Positions 35,479-45,016 of a stretch of DNA of 64,000 bases are shown here, in pieces. The notes under the pieces are model-generated. The model ran no database searches. It was not told where the DNA came from and saw only the letters and a program-made list of their open reading frames with translations. This stretch comes from Thermoanaerobacter uzonensis DSM 18761 (GTDB lineage: Bacteria; Bacillota; Thermoanaerobacteria; Thermoanaerobacterales; Thermoanaerobacteraceae): contig NZ_FQUR01000008.1 in assembly GCF_900129115.1 (NCBI RefSeq), positions 1 through 64,000 of the forward strand, read 5' to 3'. Position numbers and translations under genes: made by a program. Every line of letters starts with the position of its first letter. Within the stretch, counting starts at the first letter, position 1.

Positions 35479-35661
35479 ATGCCAGTTCCAAAGAGGAGGA
35501 CATCAAAGGCGAGAAGAGATACTAGAAGGAATAATAGTTATAAAATAGCTGCACCGGCTTACGTGTTGTGTCCAAGATGTCATGAGCCTAAACTACCTCA
35601 TAGAGTATGTCCAAACTGCGGCTATTACAAAGATAGAGAGGTAATAAAAGTAGAAGAGTAA
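35479..35661 (+). CDS. rpmF: 50S ribosomal protein bL32
   Basis: A 60-residue bL32 of the zinc-binding form, with CPRC and CPNCGYY motifs. The N-terminal VPKRRTSKARRDTRR is typical. The ATG at 35479 follows TAGGAGGTG. A strong terminator follows, so yceD-rpmF is a two-gene unit. Confidence 0.95.
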   Translation: MPVPKRRTSKARRDTRRNNSYKIAAPAYVLCPRCHEPKLPHRVCPNCGYYKDREVIKVEE

Positions 35662-35664
35662 CAC

Positions 35665-35704
35665 AAAAAGTAGTAATAGGAAAAGACCTATTACTACTTT
35701 TTTT
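35665..35704 (+). terminator. Terminator of yceD-rpmF
   Basis: A perfect 16-bp stem, AAAAAGTAGTAATAGG (35665-35680) with CCTATTACTACTTTTT (35687-35702), and a 6-base loop. It ends in a T run. Confidence 0.92.
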
Positions 35705-35706
35705 AG

Positions 35707-35735
35707 TTGATTTTACAAAAAAAATAATTTATAAT
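35707..35735 (+). promoter_or_regulatory. SigmaA promoter of the fapR-fab series
   Basis: TTGATT at 35707-35712, 17 bases, TATAAT at 35730-35735, immediately after the rpmF terminator and 43 bases before fapR. No FapR-type operator palindrome was recognised in the leader. Confidence 0.75.
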
Positions 35736-35778
35736 TTTGGGTAGGTCATAAAAACAACTAATATCTGGAGCTGGTAAT

Positions 35779-36381
35779 ATGGCTGTGCGAATGAGTAAAG
35801 TAGAAAGACAAAGACTTTTAAAAGAAAAAATAAATACTAACCCCTTTTATACTGATGACGAGTTAGCAGAAATGTTTGGAGTAAGTGTACAAACTATAAG
35901 ACTTGACAGGATGGAATTAGGAATCCCTGAAGTTAGAGAGCGTATAAAAAGTGTTGCAGAAGAAAATTATCAAAAAGTGAGAACTATTACAGGTACTGAA
36001 GTAGTTGGAGAATTAATAGACTTAGAATTAGGAAAAAAGGGTATTTCGATTTTTGAGCCTACAGAGGATATGGTTTTTGTCAAGACAAAAATTGTGAAAG
36101 GGCAATACATTTATTCTCAAGCTGAGTCTTTAGCTATGTCTGTTATTGATGCCTCTGCTGCTTTAATTGGAGTTGCAAACATAAAGTACAAGTTTCCCGT
36201 TAAAGTAGGAGATAGACTTGTGGCGAAAGCCGAAGTGATACGTCAAAGAGGAAACAAATATTTTGTCTGGGTTAAGATAAAAGTTAAAGATAAGGAAGTA
36301 TTCAGAGGTAAGTTCATTTTAGTAGCCATTGATGAGGATTTTCTAAAAAAAAGGAGTGACACTGTTGAGATTAGCAATTGA
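35779..36381 (+). CDS. fapR: Transcription factor FapR
   Basis: A 200-residue repressor of fatty acid and phospholipid genes that is released by malonyl-CoA. An N-terminal helix-turn-helix (about 10-60, with [25 protein letters not shown] as the core) is followed by a hot-dog ligand domain. It heads the plsX-fab series it is expected to regulate. It overlaps plsX by 17 bases. Confidence 0.94.
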   Translation: MAVRMSKVERQRLLKEKINTNPFYTDDELAEMFGVSVQTIRLDRMELGIPEVRERIKSVAEENYQKVRTITGTEVVGELIDLELGKKGISIFEPTEDMVFVKTKIVKGQYIYSQAESLAMSVIDASAALIGVANIKYKFPVKVGDRLVAKAEVIRQRGNKYFVWVKIKVKDKEVFRGKFILVAIDEDFLKKRSDTVEISN

Positions 36382-37363
36382 TGCTATGGGTGGTGACCAT
36401 GCTCCAGAGGAGATAATTAAAGGCAGCTTAGAGGCACTAAATTATTTCCGAGATATGGAAATTGTCCTTGTTGGAAGAGAAGAAGTTTTACGTGGCCTCC
36501 AAGGAAAAGAGGAAAGGCTTAAGCTTGTTTATGCTTCAGAAGTTATTGAAAATGATGAAGCACCTGTTACGGCTGTTAGAAGGAAAAAGGATTCTTCAAT
36601 GATAGTAGGTTTAGAACTTCTTAAAAAGGAAGAAGTGGATGCTTTTTTGTCAGCTGGCAATACAGGAGCTCTCATGGCAGGAGCATTGCTTAATTTAGGA
36701 CGCATTAAAGGAATTGAGCGACCGGCTTTGGCTCCAATACTTCCTACTTTAAATGGGGCTACTGTGTTATTAGATGCAGGTTCTAATACTAATTGTGATG
36801 CTCAAAATTTGGTGCAATTTGCTGTCATGGGACATGTTTATGCACAAAAAATGTTTGGGATAGAAAGGCCAAAAGTAGGGCTTTTTAATATAGGAGTAGA
36901 AGAGGAAAAAGGTAATGAAGTAGTAAAAAAGGCTTTTGAAGAACTTAAAAAATCAAAACTAAATTTTATTGGGAATGTAGAAGGAAGAGATATTCCTTAC
37001 GGCGTCTGTGAAGTTGTAGTCTGCGATGGGTTTGTGGGAAATGCGATATTAAAGTCTATGGAAGGAATTGCCTCTGTAATTTCTCAACTTTTAAAGGAAG
37101 AGTTGACACGAAATATTTTTACTAAACTGGGTGCTCTTTTGATAATGGGGGGACTAAAAAGAATAACTAAAAAAATGGATTACACCGAATACGGAGGAGC
37201 TCCTCTTTTAGGAATTAAAAAGCCAGTTATAAAAGCCCATGGCAACTCAAAAGCAAAAGCTATTTTTAATGCGATAAAACAAACTAAAAATTTTGTAGAT
37301 AATGATGTTTTAAATCATATAAAAGAAGAAATTGAATCAATGGGGGATGAGTTAAGTGTGTGA
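36365..37363 (+). CDS. plsX: Phosphate acyltransferase PlsX
   Basis: Exchanges the acyl group between acyl-ACP and acyl phosphate for phospholipid synthesis. 332 residues with the [15 protein letters not shown] start and the [14 protein letters not shown] and AGSNTNC segments. The TTG at 36365 is 8 bases after AAGGAG and gives the family's usual start; the GTG at 36356 overlaps that site. It overlaps fabH by 8 bases. Confidence 0.95.
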   Translation: MRLAIDAMGGDHAPEEIIKGSLEALNYFRDMEIVLVGREEVLRGLQGKEERLKLVYASEVIENDEAPVTAVRRKKDSSMIVGLELLKKEEVDAFLSAGNTGALMAGALLNLGRIKGIERPALAPILPTLNGATVLLDAGSNTNCDAQNLVQFAVMGHVYAQKMFGIERPKVGLFNIGVEEEKGNEVVKKAFEELKKSKLNFIGNVEGRDIPYGVCEVVVCDGFVGNAILKSMEGIASVISQLLKEELTRNIFTKLGALLIMGGLKRITKKMDYTEYGGAPLLGIKKPVIKAHGNSKAKAIFNAIKQTKNFVDNDVLNHIKEEIESMGDELSV

Positions 37364-38351
37364 AAAGATTGCTGCAGGAATTTTAGGTACAGGAAGTCAT
37401 GTTCCCGAAAAAGTTCTTACTAATTTTGATTTAGAAAAAATGGTAGATACCTCTGATGAATGGATTACTACAAGGACAGGAATTAAAGAAAGGCGCATTG
37501 CAGATCCTTCACAAGCTACTTCTGACTTGGCTACTGAAGCCGCAAAGAAGGCTTTGGAAGATGCTAAAGTTGACCCTTCAGAAATTGACATGATCATTGT
37601 CGCAACTGTTACACCTGATATGAATTTCCCATCTACTGCTTGCATAGTTCAAGCTAATTTGGGTGCAGCCAACGCAGCCGCTTTTGATATCTCTGTCGGA
37701 TGTTCAGGCTTTATATACGGACTTGCTATTGCTCAACAATTTGTAGAGACTGGTATGTATAACAAAGTATTAGTTATTGGAGCAGAAACTTTGTCTAAGA
37801 TTACTAATTGGAAAGACAGGAACACTTGTGTTCTCTTTGGAGATGGAGCAGGAGCAGCTGTGGTAGGAAGAGTAGAAAATGGATATGGAATATTAAGTGC
37901 TTATTTAGGAGCTGATGGAGATGGAGGAAAATACTTGTACATGCCAGCAGGAGGTTCAAGAATGCCTGCTAGTGAAGAGACTGTAAAAAAGAATTTACAT
38001 ACTATTTTTATGGAGGGACAAGAAGTATTTAAATTTGCAGTAAAAGTAATGGATAGTGCTACTATTGAGGCTTTAAACAGATGTGGTTTAAAACCAGAAG
38101 ACATAGATATGCTTATACCTCACCAAGCAAACACAAGAATAATTGAAGCGGCGAGGAAGAGGTTAAAACTCAGCAATGATAAAGTTTATATAAACCTTGA
38201 TAAATACGGGAATACTTCTGCAGCCTCTGTTGCTATAGCTTTAGATGAAGCCTATAGAAAAGGACTGATAAAAAAAGGCGATGTCATACTAACTGTCGCT
38301 TTTGGTGCAGGTTTGACTTGGGCATCAAGTGTTATAAGATGGAGCAAGTAA
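37356..38351 (+). CDS. fabH: Beta-ketoacyl-ACP synthase III
   Basis: Starts fatty acid synthesis by condensing an acyl-CoA primer with malonyl-ACP. 331 residues. The catalytic Cys is in VGCSGF (about residue 116), His in PHQAN and Asn in YGNTSAAS. The GTG start is inside the end of plsX and follows a GGGGGATGA site. Primer preference (acetyl or branched) cannot be read from the sequence. Confidence 0.95.
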   Translation: MCEKIAAGILGTGSHVPEKVLTNFDLEKMVDTSDEWITTRTGIKERRIADPSQATSDLATEAAKKALEDAKVDPSEIDMIIVATVTPDMNFPSTACIVQANLGAANAAAFDISVGCSGFIYGLAIAQQFVETGMYNKVLVIGAETLSKITNWKDRNTCVLFGDGAGAAVVGRVENGYGILSAYLGADGDGGKYLYMPAGGSRMPASEETVKKNLHTIFMEGQEVFKFAVKVMDSATIEALNRCGLKPEDIDMLIPHQANTRIIEAARKRLKLSNDKVYINLDKYGNTSAASVAIALDEAYRKGLIKKGDVILTVAFGAGLTWASSVIRWSK

Positions 38352-38363
38352 GGGGTGAAAAAT

Positions 38364-39305
38364 ATGTTTAAAACGAAAATAGTAGAAATGCTCAATATAA
38401 AATATCCAATATTTCAGGGTGGAATGGCATGGGTCGCAACTGCAGAACTAGCTGCTGCAGTCTCAAATGCAGGAGGTTTAGGAATAATAGGAGCAGGTAA
38501 TGCACCTGCCAGTTTTGTAAGGGAACAGATACGGAAGGCAAGAGAACTTACTGATAAACCTTTTGGCGTCAATGTAATGCTTTTGTCTCCTTTTGTTGAT
38601 GAAGTTATGGAGGTTATTTTAGAAGAAAAAGTAGAAGTTATTACTACTGGAGCAGGGAATCCAGGTAAGTACATACAAAGACTTAAAGAACGGGGTATTA
38701 AAGTTATTCCTGTTGTGCCTTCAGTAGCATTAGCAAAAAGAATGGAGGACATTGGGGTAGATGCTGTTATTGCTGAAGGAACAGAATCGGGAGGTCATAT
38801 TGGAGAATTGACGACTTTGGCGTTGGTACCTCAAGTAGTAGATGCTGTTAAAATTCCAGTCATTGCTGCAGGAGGAATTGCTGACGGACGGGGTTTTGCT
38901 GCGGCATTTTGCTTAGGTGCTTCGGGAGTTCAAATGGGAACTCGGTTTGTATGCTCTACTGAATGTACTGCGCATCCTCGTTATAAAGAATATATTGTAA
39001 AAGCAAAAGACAGAGATGCCGTTGTTACAGGGAGAAGCACAGGTCATCCAGTCAGGTCATTAAAAAACAAACTGACGAGAGAATTTGAAAAGTTAGAACA
39101 AATGGGTACTCCTAAGGAACAATTAGAAAAATTAGGGGAAGGAAAATTAAGAGCAGCAGTAGTAGACGGTGATGTAGAATACGGGTCTGTTATGGCAGGG
39201 CAAATTGCGGGACTTATAAATGATATTAAACCTGTTAAAGAAATAATAGAGGACATAATAAAACAAGCCGAGGAAGTAATTGACAATTTGAATAAAATGA
39301 GGTGA
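38364..39305 (+). CDS. fabK: Enoyl-ACP reductase II (FMN-dependent)
   Basis: Catalyses the last reduction in each elongation cycle. A 313-residue flavoprotein of the FabK/nitronate monooxygenase fold, with [11 protein letters not shown] at the start, [23 protein letters not shown] and GVQMGTRF. FabK enzymes are insensitive to triclosan, unlike FabI. The ATG at 38364 follows AGGGGTG; an in-frame GTG at 38355 overlaps this site. Confidence 0.92.
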   Translation: MFKTKIVEMLNIKYPIFQGGMAWVATAELAAAVSNAGGLGIIGAGNAPASFVREQIRKARELTDKPFGVNVMLLSPFVDEVMEVILEEKVEVITTGAGNPGKYIQRLKERGIKVIPVVPSVALAKRMEDIGVDAVIAEGTESGGHIGELTTLALVPQVVDAVKIPVIAAGGIADGRGFAAAFCLGASGVQMGTRFVCSTECTAHPRYKEYIVKAKDRDAVVTGRSTGHPVRSLKNKLTREFEKLEQMGTPKEQLEKLGEGKLRAAVVDGDVEYGSVMAGQIAGLINDIKPVKEIIEDIIKQAEEVIDNLNKMR

Positions 39306-39309
39306 AAAA

Positions 39310-40239
39310 ATGAAAGTAGCTTTTATTTACCCCGGGCAAGGTGCCCAATATGCTGGAATGGGCAAAGAAATATACCAAAAATACCAAGAGGCAAGAGAAA
39401 TTTTTGAAAGAGCAGATGAAGCTTTGGGGTTTAGCATATCTGAACTTTGTTTTGAAGGACCAGAAGAAGAACTTATGAAAACAGAAAATACTCAGCCGGC
39501 CATTTTAACGGTTTCTGTTGCTTTAACAAAGGTTTTGCAAAATAGAGGGATAAATGCTGAGGTTACTGCAGGATTGAGTTTAGGAGAGTATTCCTCTTTA
39601 GTATTGGCTGAAGCTTTGGATTTTGAAGATGCAGTTAGAGTTGTGAAAAATAGAGGGAAATATATGCAGGAAGTGGTACCCCAAGGAGTGGGTACTATGG
39701 CAGCAATACTGGGACTTGAAAATGAAGTAGTAGAAGAGATTTGCCGTATTTCGTCACAAGTTGGAATAGTAGAACCTGCTAATTATAATTGCCCTGGACA
39801 ATTAGTTATATCTGGAGAAGTAAAAGCTGTGGAAAAAGCTGTCGAGCTAGCAAAAGAAAAAGGTGCAAAAAGAGCAGTAGTATTGGCAGTAAGTGCTCCT
39901 TTCCACTGCAGCATGTTAAAAAAAGCAGGAGAACTTTTGAAAAAGGATTTAGAAAAAATAGAAATAAAAGAGTTAAAAGTTCCTGTAATATCAAATGTAA
40001 CAGCTAACTATGTTACAAAGGAAGAAGTTAAAGATTTGCTCATAAAACAGGTGAGTCATCCTGTGCGATGGGAACAATCTGTAAAAAGAATGATTGAAGA
40101 TGGAGTAGATACTTTCGTTGAAATAGGCCCAGGAAAGACTCTTACAGGTTTTGTTAAAAAGATTGATAGAACTAAAGATGCTTATAATTTTGAAGATGAG
40201 GAGTCCCTTTTAAAGACTCTCTCTACTTTGGGGGTATAA
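39310..40239 (+). CDS. fabD: Malonyl CoA-ACP transacylase
   Basis: Moves malonate from CoA to ACP. 309 residues with [12 protein letters not shown], the catalytic serine in GLSLGEYS (about S90) and the catalytic histidine in APFHCSML. It follows fabK by four bases. The order fabK-fabD-fabG-acpP-fabF is typical of clostridia. Confidence 0.95.
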   Translation: MKVAFIYPGQGAQYAGMGKEIYQKYQEAREIFERADEALGFSISELCFEGPEEELMKTENTQPAILTVSVALTKVLQNRGINAEVTAGLSLGEYSSLVLAEALDFEDAVRVVKNRGKYMQEVVPQGVGTMAAILGLENEVVEEICRISSQVGIVEPANYNCPGQLVISGEVKAVEKAVELAKEKGAKRAVVLAVSAPFHCSMLKKAGELLKKDLEKIEIKELKVPVISNVTANYVTKEEVKDLLIKQVSHPVRWEQSVKRMIEDGVDTFVEIGPGKTLTGFVKKIDRTKDAYNFEDEESLLKTLSTLGV

Positions 40240-40241
40240 GT

Positions 40242-40985
40242 ATGGAAACTGAAAGAAAAACTGCTTTTATAACAGGTGGGTCAAGAGGAATAGGACGAGC
40301 AATTGCTTTACGTTTAGCAAAAGATGGTTTTAATATTGTCGTCAACTATTCAAAAAGTGATAAAAGTGCTGAAGAGGTTGTAAAAGAAGCAAAAGAGTAT
40401 GGAGTAGAGGCAATGGCTGTCAAATGTGACGTCTCTAAATATGATGAAGTGGAAAAAGCAATAGATAAAATTGTAGAAGAATTTGGTAGTATAGATGTTG
40501 TAGTAAATAATGCGGGAATTACAAAGGATAATTTAATTTTGAGAATGGATGAAAATGAGTGGGACCAGGTAATAGATGTAAATTTAAAAGGTACATTTAA
40601 TGTAATAAAATTTGCATCAAAGTATATGATAAAAAAGAGACAAGGGAAAATAATAAATATTACATCAGTTGTTGGAATAATGGGAAATGCAGGTCAAGCT
40701 AATTATGCTGCTTCTAAAGCAGGAGTGATAGGACTTACTAAATCTGTTGCAAAAGAGTTAGCGAGTCGGGGAATAACAGTAAATGCTGTAGCTCCTGGCT
40801 TCATTGAAACAGAGATGACAAGTGTGTTAAAAGATGAAATAAAAGAAAATATGTTAAATAGTATTCCTTTGAAAAGAGCTGGAAAACCGGAGGATGTAGC
40901 TGAATTAGTTGCTTTTTTAGCTAGTCCCGCTTCAGATTACATTACTGGGCAAGTAATAAATGTTGACGGAGGAATGGTTATGTAA
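40242..40985 (+). CDS. fabG: 3-oxoacyl-ACP reductase
   Basis: An NADPH-dependent short-chain dehydrogenase of 247 residues. The nucleotide motif [12 protein letters not shown], the NNAGIT segment and the catalytic Ser, Tyr and Lys ([20 protein letters not shown]) are present. It follows fabD by two bases. Confidence 0.95.
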   Translation: METERKTAFITGGSRGIGRAIALRLAKDGFNIVVNYSKSDKSAEEVVKEAKEYGVEAMAVKCDVSKYDEVEKAIDKIVEEFGSIDVVVNNAGITKDNLILRMDENEWDQVIDVNLKGTFNVIKFASKYMIKKRQGKIINITSVVGIMGNAGQANYAASKAGVIGLTKSVAKELASRGITVNAVAPGFIETEMTSVLKDEIKENMLNSIPLKRAGKPEDVAELVAFLASPASDYITGQVINVDGGMVM

Positions 40986-41027
40986 TATTATCATAATGTA
41001 TAATTTTTGAGAGGAGGTGAAGAAGGT

Positions 41028-41255
41028 ATGATTTTTGAAAAAGTAAGGGACATAATAGCCGAGCAACTTGGCATTGATCCAGAGGAAATAACGATGGAGT
41101 CATCTTTTATAGATGATTTAGGAGCAGACTCTTTGGACATAGTAGAGCTCATAATGGCTCTGGAAGAAGAGTTTGATATTGAAATTCCTGATGAAGATGC
41201 TGAAAAGATTAAGACAGTAGGTGATGTAGTAGAATATTTAAGCAATCTTGAATAA
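41028..41255 (+). CDS. acpP: Acyl carrier protein
   Basis: A 75-residue acidic ACP. The phosphopantetheine serine is S35 in [11 protein letters not shown]. The ATG at 41028 follows GAGGAGGTGA; the in-frame codons from 41007 overlap that site. A small terminator-like hairpin separates it from fabF. Confidence 0.96.
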   Translation: MIFEKVRDIIAEQLGIDPEEITMESSFIDDLGADSLDIVELIMALEEEFDIEIPDEDAEKIKTVGDVVEYLSNLE

Positions 41256-41260
41256 TTGAG

Positions 41261-41279
41261 GTCCCGCGTTGCGGGACTT
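41261..41279 (+). terminator. Hairpin between acpP and fabF, probable partial terminator
   Basis: GTCCCGC and GCGGGAC form a perfect 7-bp stem with a 3-base loop, followed by only three T. It is GC-rich and stable but the T run is short, so it may end only part of the transcripts, or act as a processing site that leaves acpP mRNA in excess. Confidence 0.6.
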
Positions 41280-41321
41280 TATGCAATATAAAATTTTACT
41301 CTATTTTGGGGGTTTTAACTG

Positions 41322-42551
41322 ATGAACAGAGTAGTTGTAACGGGAGTAGGAGTTATTACACCAATAGGTAATACTGTAGAAAAATTTTGGAATTCTTTAA
41401 TAAGCGGTGAGTCTGGAATAGATACTGTTACTAAGTTTGATGTGGCGGAGTTTCCTACTAAGGTAGCAGCGGAAGTAAAAGATTTCGAACCCACTTTATA
41501 TATAGATAAAAAAGAAGCAAGAAGAATGGATAGGTTTATCCAGTTTGCTGTTGCCAGTGCGAAATTGGCATTAGAGGATTCGCAAATTGACCTTTCTAAA
41601 GTTGATTTAAACAGGTTTGGGGTCATTTACGGTACAGGAATAGGAGGAATTGAAACTTTTGAAAACCAGTTGAAAATTATGTATGAAAAAGGTCCCGGAA
41701 AAGTAAGTCCATTCTTCATCCCTATGATGATAGCAAATATGGCAGCCGGTCAAATTGCAATAACTTTTGGGTTAAAAGGGATAAACGAGACTATAGTAAA
41801 TGCCTGTGCTTCCAGTACTAATGCTATAGGAGAAGCTTTTAAAGCTATTCAAAGAGGAGATGCAGACCTTATAGTTACAGGTGGTACTGAAGCAGCTATA
41901 ACTCCTATGTCTTTCGCAGGTTTTTGTGCAATGAAAGCTATGTCCACAAATGAGGACCCTAAAAAAGCCTCTCGTCCTTTTGATTTGAATAGAGATGGTT
42001 TTGTAATGGGAGAAGGGTCTGCAAGCTTAATTTTAGAATCTTTAGAACATGCGCAAAAAAGAGGAGCTAAAATTTATGCAGAGATAATAGGTTATGGTGC
42101 TACAGATGATGCTTACCACATAACTGCTCCTGCGCCAGAAGGAGAAGGAGCTGCTCGTGCAATGGAAGCAGCTTTAAAGGACGGAAAAGTAAGTTTTGAC
42201 ATAATAGATTATATCAATGCTCATGGAACTTCCACTGAATATAACGACAAATTTGAAACAATGGCTATAAAGAAAGTCTTTAAAGACCATGCGTATAAAC
42301 TCTATGTAAGTTCTATCAAGTCTATGATAGGGCATTTATTAGGAGCAGCAGGGGCAATAGAGGCTGTTGCTACTGTTTTGACTATAAAAAATGGCATTAT
42401 ACCTCCTACTATTAATTACGAAACTCCTGATCCAGAATGTGATTTGAACTATGTGCCTAACAAGGCTATAGAAAAAGAAGTAAATTATGCGATTTCTAAT
42501 TCCTTTGGCTTTGGGGGACATAATGGGACATTACTTTTTAAAAAATTTTAA
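41322..42551 (+). CDS. fabF: Beta-ketoacyl-ACP synthase II
   Basis: The elongating condensing enzyme, 409 residues. The catalytic Cys is about residue 162 (NACASST); the two histidines are in [10 protein letters not shown] and IGHLLGAAG. The [11 protein letters not shown] block near the C-terminus is typical. It is followed closely by rnc. Confidence 0.95.
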   Translation: MNRVVVTGVGVITPIGNTVEKFWNSLISGESGIDTVTKFDVAEFPTKVAAEVKDFEPTLYIDKKEARRMDRFIQFAVASAKLALEDSQIDLSKVDLNRFGVIYGTGIGGIETFENQLKIMYEKGPGKVSPFFIPMMIANMAAGQIAITFGLKGINETIVNACASSTNAIGEAFKAIQRGDADLIVTGGTEAAITPMSFAGFCAMKAMSTNEDPKKASRPFDLNRDGFVMGEGSASLILESLEHAQKRGAKIYAEIIGYGATDDAYHITAPAPEGEGAARAMEAALKDGKVSFDIIDYINAHGTSTEYNDKFETMAIKKVFKDHAYKLYVSSIKSMIGHLLGAAGAIEAVATVLTIKNGIIPPTINYETPDPECDLNYVPNKAIEKEVNYAISNSFGFGGHNGTLLFKKF

Positions 42552-42564
42552 AAGAGGTATGGAA

Positions 42565-43263
42565 GTGAAAAGAGGAAATTTGTCTGAATTAGAAAAGAGG
42601 ATAAACTATAGTTTTAAAGATAAAAATTTGCTTATAGAAGCTTTAACTCACAGTTCATGGGCTCACGAAGGTAAAAATAGCAAGATTAGCAATGAAAGAT
42701 TGGAGTTTTTAGGAGATTCTGTCCTAAGTCTTGTAATAAGTGAGTATTTGTACAAGAATAGAAAAGATTTAGAAGAAGGTTCTCTTTCTAAATATAGAGC
42801 TGAAATAGTTTGTGAGCCCTCCCTTGCCAGATGTGCAAGAGAAATAGAATTAGGCAACTTTTTGCGCATTGGCAAAGGAGAAGAACTGACTGGAGGAAGA
42901 GAAAGAGATTCTATTCTTGCAGATGCTATGGAAGCGATACTGGCTGCTGTATATCTGGATGGAGGATTAGAAGCCGCTCGCAATGTAATTTTAGAATTGT
43001 TCAAAGATATCATTGAAGAAGTTTTGGAAGGGCTTATTTATCGCGACTATAAAACAAAGCTGCAAGAAGTTGTTCAAAGCATGGAAATAGGGAAAATTAT
43101 CTATGAGTTAATAGAGGAAATAGGTCCTGACCATAATAAAACTTTTGTAACTCAAGTGCGGATTGGTGATGTAATATTAGGAAAGGGTTATGGTAAAAGT
43201 AAAAAAGAAGCCGAGCAAACTGCGGCTATGGAAGCATTAATCAAATTGGGGATATTAAAATGA
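42565..43263 (+). CDS. rnc: Ribonuclease III
   Basis: Cuts double-stranded RNA, including rRNA precursors. The signature ERLEFLGDSVL is present, with a C-terminal double-stranded RNA-binding domain ending in GKSKKEAEQTAAMEAL. About 232 residues. The GTG at 42565 is well spaced from AAAGAGG at 42551-42557; the ATG at 42559 is almost touching it. A frame extending upstream into fabF is not the true start. Confidence 0.94.
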   Translation: MKRGNLSELEKRINYSFKDKNLLIEALTHSSWAHEGKNSKISNERLEFLGDSVLSLVISEYLYKNRKDLEEGSLSKYRAEIVCEPSLARCAREIELGNFLRIGKGEELTGGRERDSILADAMEAILAAVYLDGGLEAARNVILELFKDIIEEVLEGLIYRDYKTKLQEVVQSMEIGKIIYELIEEIGPDHNKTFVTQVRIGDVILGKGYGKSKKEAEQTAAMEALIKLGILK

Positions 43264-44324
43264 AAAAAAAGATGTATATAATACCGCTTTTTATACCCCA
43301 TTTAGGTTGCCCTTTTAAGTGTGTTTTTTGCAATCAAAATTCAATAACAGGCCAACAGCAGGAGATAACAGAAGAATACGTAAGGCAAACTATAGAAACC
43401 CATTTAAAAACTCTTCCAAGGGATGCAGAAATAGAGGTATCATTTTTTGGGGGTAGTTTTACTGGAATACCACAGGATATGCAAAATCTCTACTTGGGAA
43501 TTGCGAAAGAATATTTGGACAAAGGCAAAATAGATGCTATTCGTTTGTCTACTCGTCCTGATTATATAGACACTGAGATTTTACAAAATCTTAAGAGATA
43601 CGAAGTTTCAATAATAGAACTTGGAGTACAGTCAATGGATGAAGAAGTGCTTTTAAAAAGTAGAAGAGGTCATACAAGTGAGGATGTCGTAAAAGCTGTG
43701 AATCTAATTCGACAGTATGACTTTAAATTAGGATTGCAAATAATGATAGGACTACCTGGAGATAACTTAGAGAAATCTTTAAATACTGCTTATAAGATTG
43801 TGGAGTTGAAACCTGATTTTGTGAGGATTTATCCTACTTTGGTGATTAAAAATACTTATCTTGAAAGAATGTATAAAAAAGGAAGATTCTTTCCTCTGAC
43901 CTTGCAAGAGGCTGTTGAAATTTCAAAGAAAATGTATATAATTTTTATTAAGAATAATATTGATGTCATTCGTATTGGACTTCAAACGACAGAAAATATT
44001 AATTATAATAAAGATATTGTAGCAGGTCCTTTTCATCCTGCGATGGGGCAATTAGTTGAGTCCAGTGTTATTCTTGATATTCTCCTAAAAGTATTTGAGG
44101 ATAAAAATATAAGGGACACAAATGTTACAATTTTTTCTAATGAAAGACGAATTTCAACAATTATAGGGCAAAAAAAATTCAACAAGTTGTTTTTAGAAAA
44201 AAAATACAATGTAAAAATGGAATTTACAATATTAAATAGTCTGACTGACGACAAAGTAGTTGTTTGCATTGATAAAAAGATTATGCGTATTTCTATAACC
44301 GATTTTATAAAAAATAATTTTTAA
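43260..44324 (+). CDS. Radical SAM protein, Elp3-like
   Basis: A 354-residue radical SAM protein with the cluster motif CPFKCVFCNQ and the EVSFFGGSFTGIP and IELGVQSMDEEVL segments. It resembles the radical SAM half of Elp3 and lacks the acetyltransferase domain, so it is not a complete Elp3. Substrate unknown. Its ATG overlaps the rnc stop codon. In Bacillus rnc is followed directly by smc; here this gene, spoVS and a DUF2007 gene are inserted. Confidence 0.85.
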   Translation: MKKKMYIIPLFIPHLGCPFKCVFCNQNSITGQQQEITEEYVRQTIETHLKTLPRDAEIEVSFFGGSFTGIPQDMQNLYLGIAKEYLDKGKIDAIRLSTRPDYIDTEILQNLKRYEVSIIELGVQSMDEEVLLKSRRGHTSEDVVKAVNLIRQYDFKLGLQIMIGLPGDNLEKSLNTAYKIVELKPDFVRIYPTLVIKNTYLERMYKKGRFFPLTLQEAVEISKKMYIIFIKNNIDVIRIGLQTTENINYNKDIVAGPFHPAMGQLVESSVILDILLKVFEDKNIRDTNVTIFSNERRISTIIGQKKFNKLFLEKKYNVKMEFTILNSLTDDKVVVCIDKKIMRISITDFIKNNF

Positions 44325-44343
44325 AAAAATTTTATAAAAAAGA

Positions 44344-44368
44344 AGGAAATATTGGTTTTTTATCGAAT
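44344..44368 (+). promoter_or_regulatory. Possible sigmaH promoter of spoVS
   Basis: AGGAAAT at 44344-44350 and CGAAT at 44364-44368 are 13 bases apart. This is close to the Bacillus sigmaH consensus (AGGAWWT, about 12 bases, HGAAT). spoVS of Bacillus is known to be sigmaH-dependent, which supports the call. Confidence 0.4.
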
Positions 44369-44429
44369 ATATAAATATATATCAAATGTATTCATTTTCA
44401 CAATAATGTATGAAGGAGGTTATTTTACA

Positions 44430-44690
44430 GTGGAGGTTCTAAAAGTATCAGCTAAATCTAAACCTAAGTCTGTAGCAGGTGCATTAGCAGCCGTCTTAAG
44501 AGAAAAATCTTCAGCAGAAATTCAGGCGGTGGGGGCAGGTGCAGTAAATCAGGCGGTTAAGGCTATTGCAATAGCGAGGGGGTTTGTGGCGCCAAATGGC
44601 ATAGACTTAATTGCGATTCCTGCCTTTTCAGAGATTGAGATAGACGGCGAAATGAGGACAGCGATAAAATTTATTGTAGAACCAAGATAA
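44430..44690 (+). CDS. spoVS: Stage V sporulation protein S
   Basis: An 86-residue SpoVS (Alba-like fold), a small protein that affects septation and later spore stages. The EVLKVSAKSKPKSVAGALAA start is nearly invariant in the family. The GTG at 44430 gives that start and lies 10 bases after GAAGGAGG; the longer in-frame extension from 44352 is not conserved. A terminator follows. Confidence 0.95.
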   Translation: MEVLKVSAKSKPKSVAGALAAVLREKSSAEIQAVGAGAVNQAVKAIAIARGFVAPNGIDLIAIPAFSEIEIDGEMRTAIKFIVEPR

Positions 44691-44694
44691 TCTA

Positions 44695-44725
44695 AACCTG
44701 CTTTTTTAGCAGGTTTTATTTTTAT
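44695..44725 (+). terminator. Terminator of spoVS
   Basis: AACCTGCT and AGCAGGTT form an 8-bp stem with a T-rich loop, followed by TTATTTTTAT. Confidence 0.85.
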
Positions 44726-44740
44726 ATAGAGGTGATTTTA

Positions 44741-44974
44741 ATGGAAGGCTTTGTTAAAATTTTAGTGTTGGAAAATGAAATAGAAGCGAAATTGATAGAA
44801 GGCATTTTAAAAGAAAAGGGGATACCACATTTTATAAGAAGTTATCATGATACGGCTTATGATGGATTGTTTCAAATGGTAACAGGATGGGGAGAAATAT
44901 TGGCACCTTCTTCTTATAAGGAAGAAATAGAGGAGATTGTAGAAGAAATACGAAAAAATGAAGATGAAATTTAA
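44741..44974 (+). CDS. DUF2007 domain-containing protein
   Basis: A 77-residue protein of the putative signal-transducing DUF2007 family. The family pattern is visible: FVKILVLENEIEAKLIEGILKEKGIP near the start and ILAPSSYKEEIEEIVEE near the end. The ATG at 44741 follows AGAGGTGAT. It precedes smc by 42 bases. Function unknown. Confidence 0.78.
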   Translation: MEGFVKILVLENEIEAKLIEGILKEKGIPHFIRSYHDTAYDGLFQMVTGWGEILAPSSYKEEIEEIVEEIRKNEDEI

Positions 44975-45016
44975 ATGTAGATGTGGTAAAATGGAAGGTG
45001 CATAAGGAGTGGTGGT

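Noticed and set aside
35736..35778. FapR operator before fapR
   Set aside because: I looked for the known TTAGTACC-like palindrome and did not find a convincing match.
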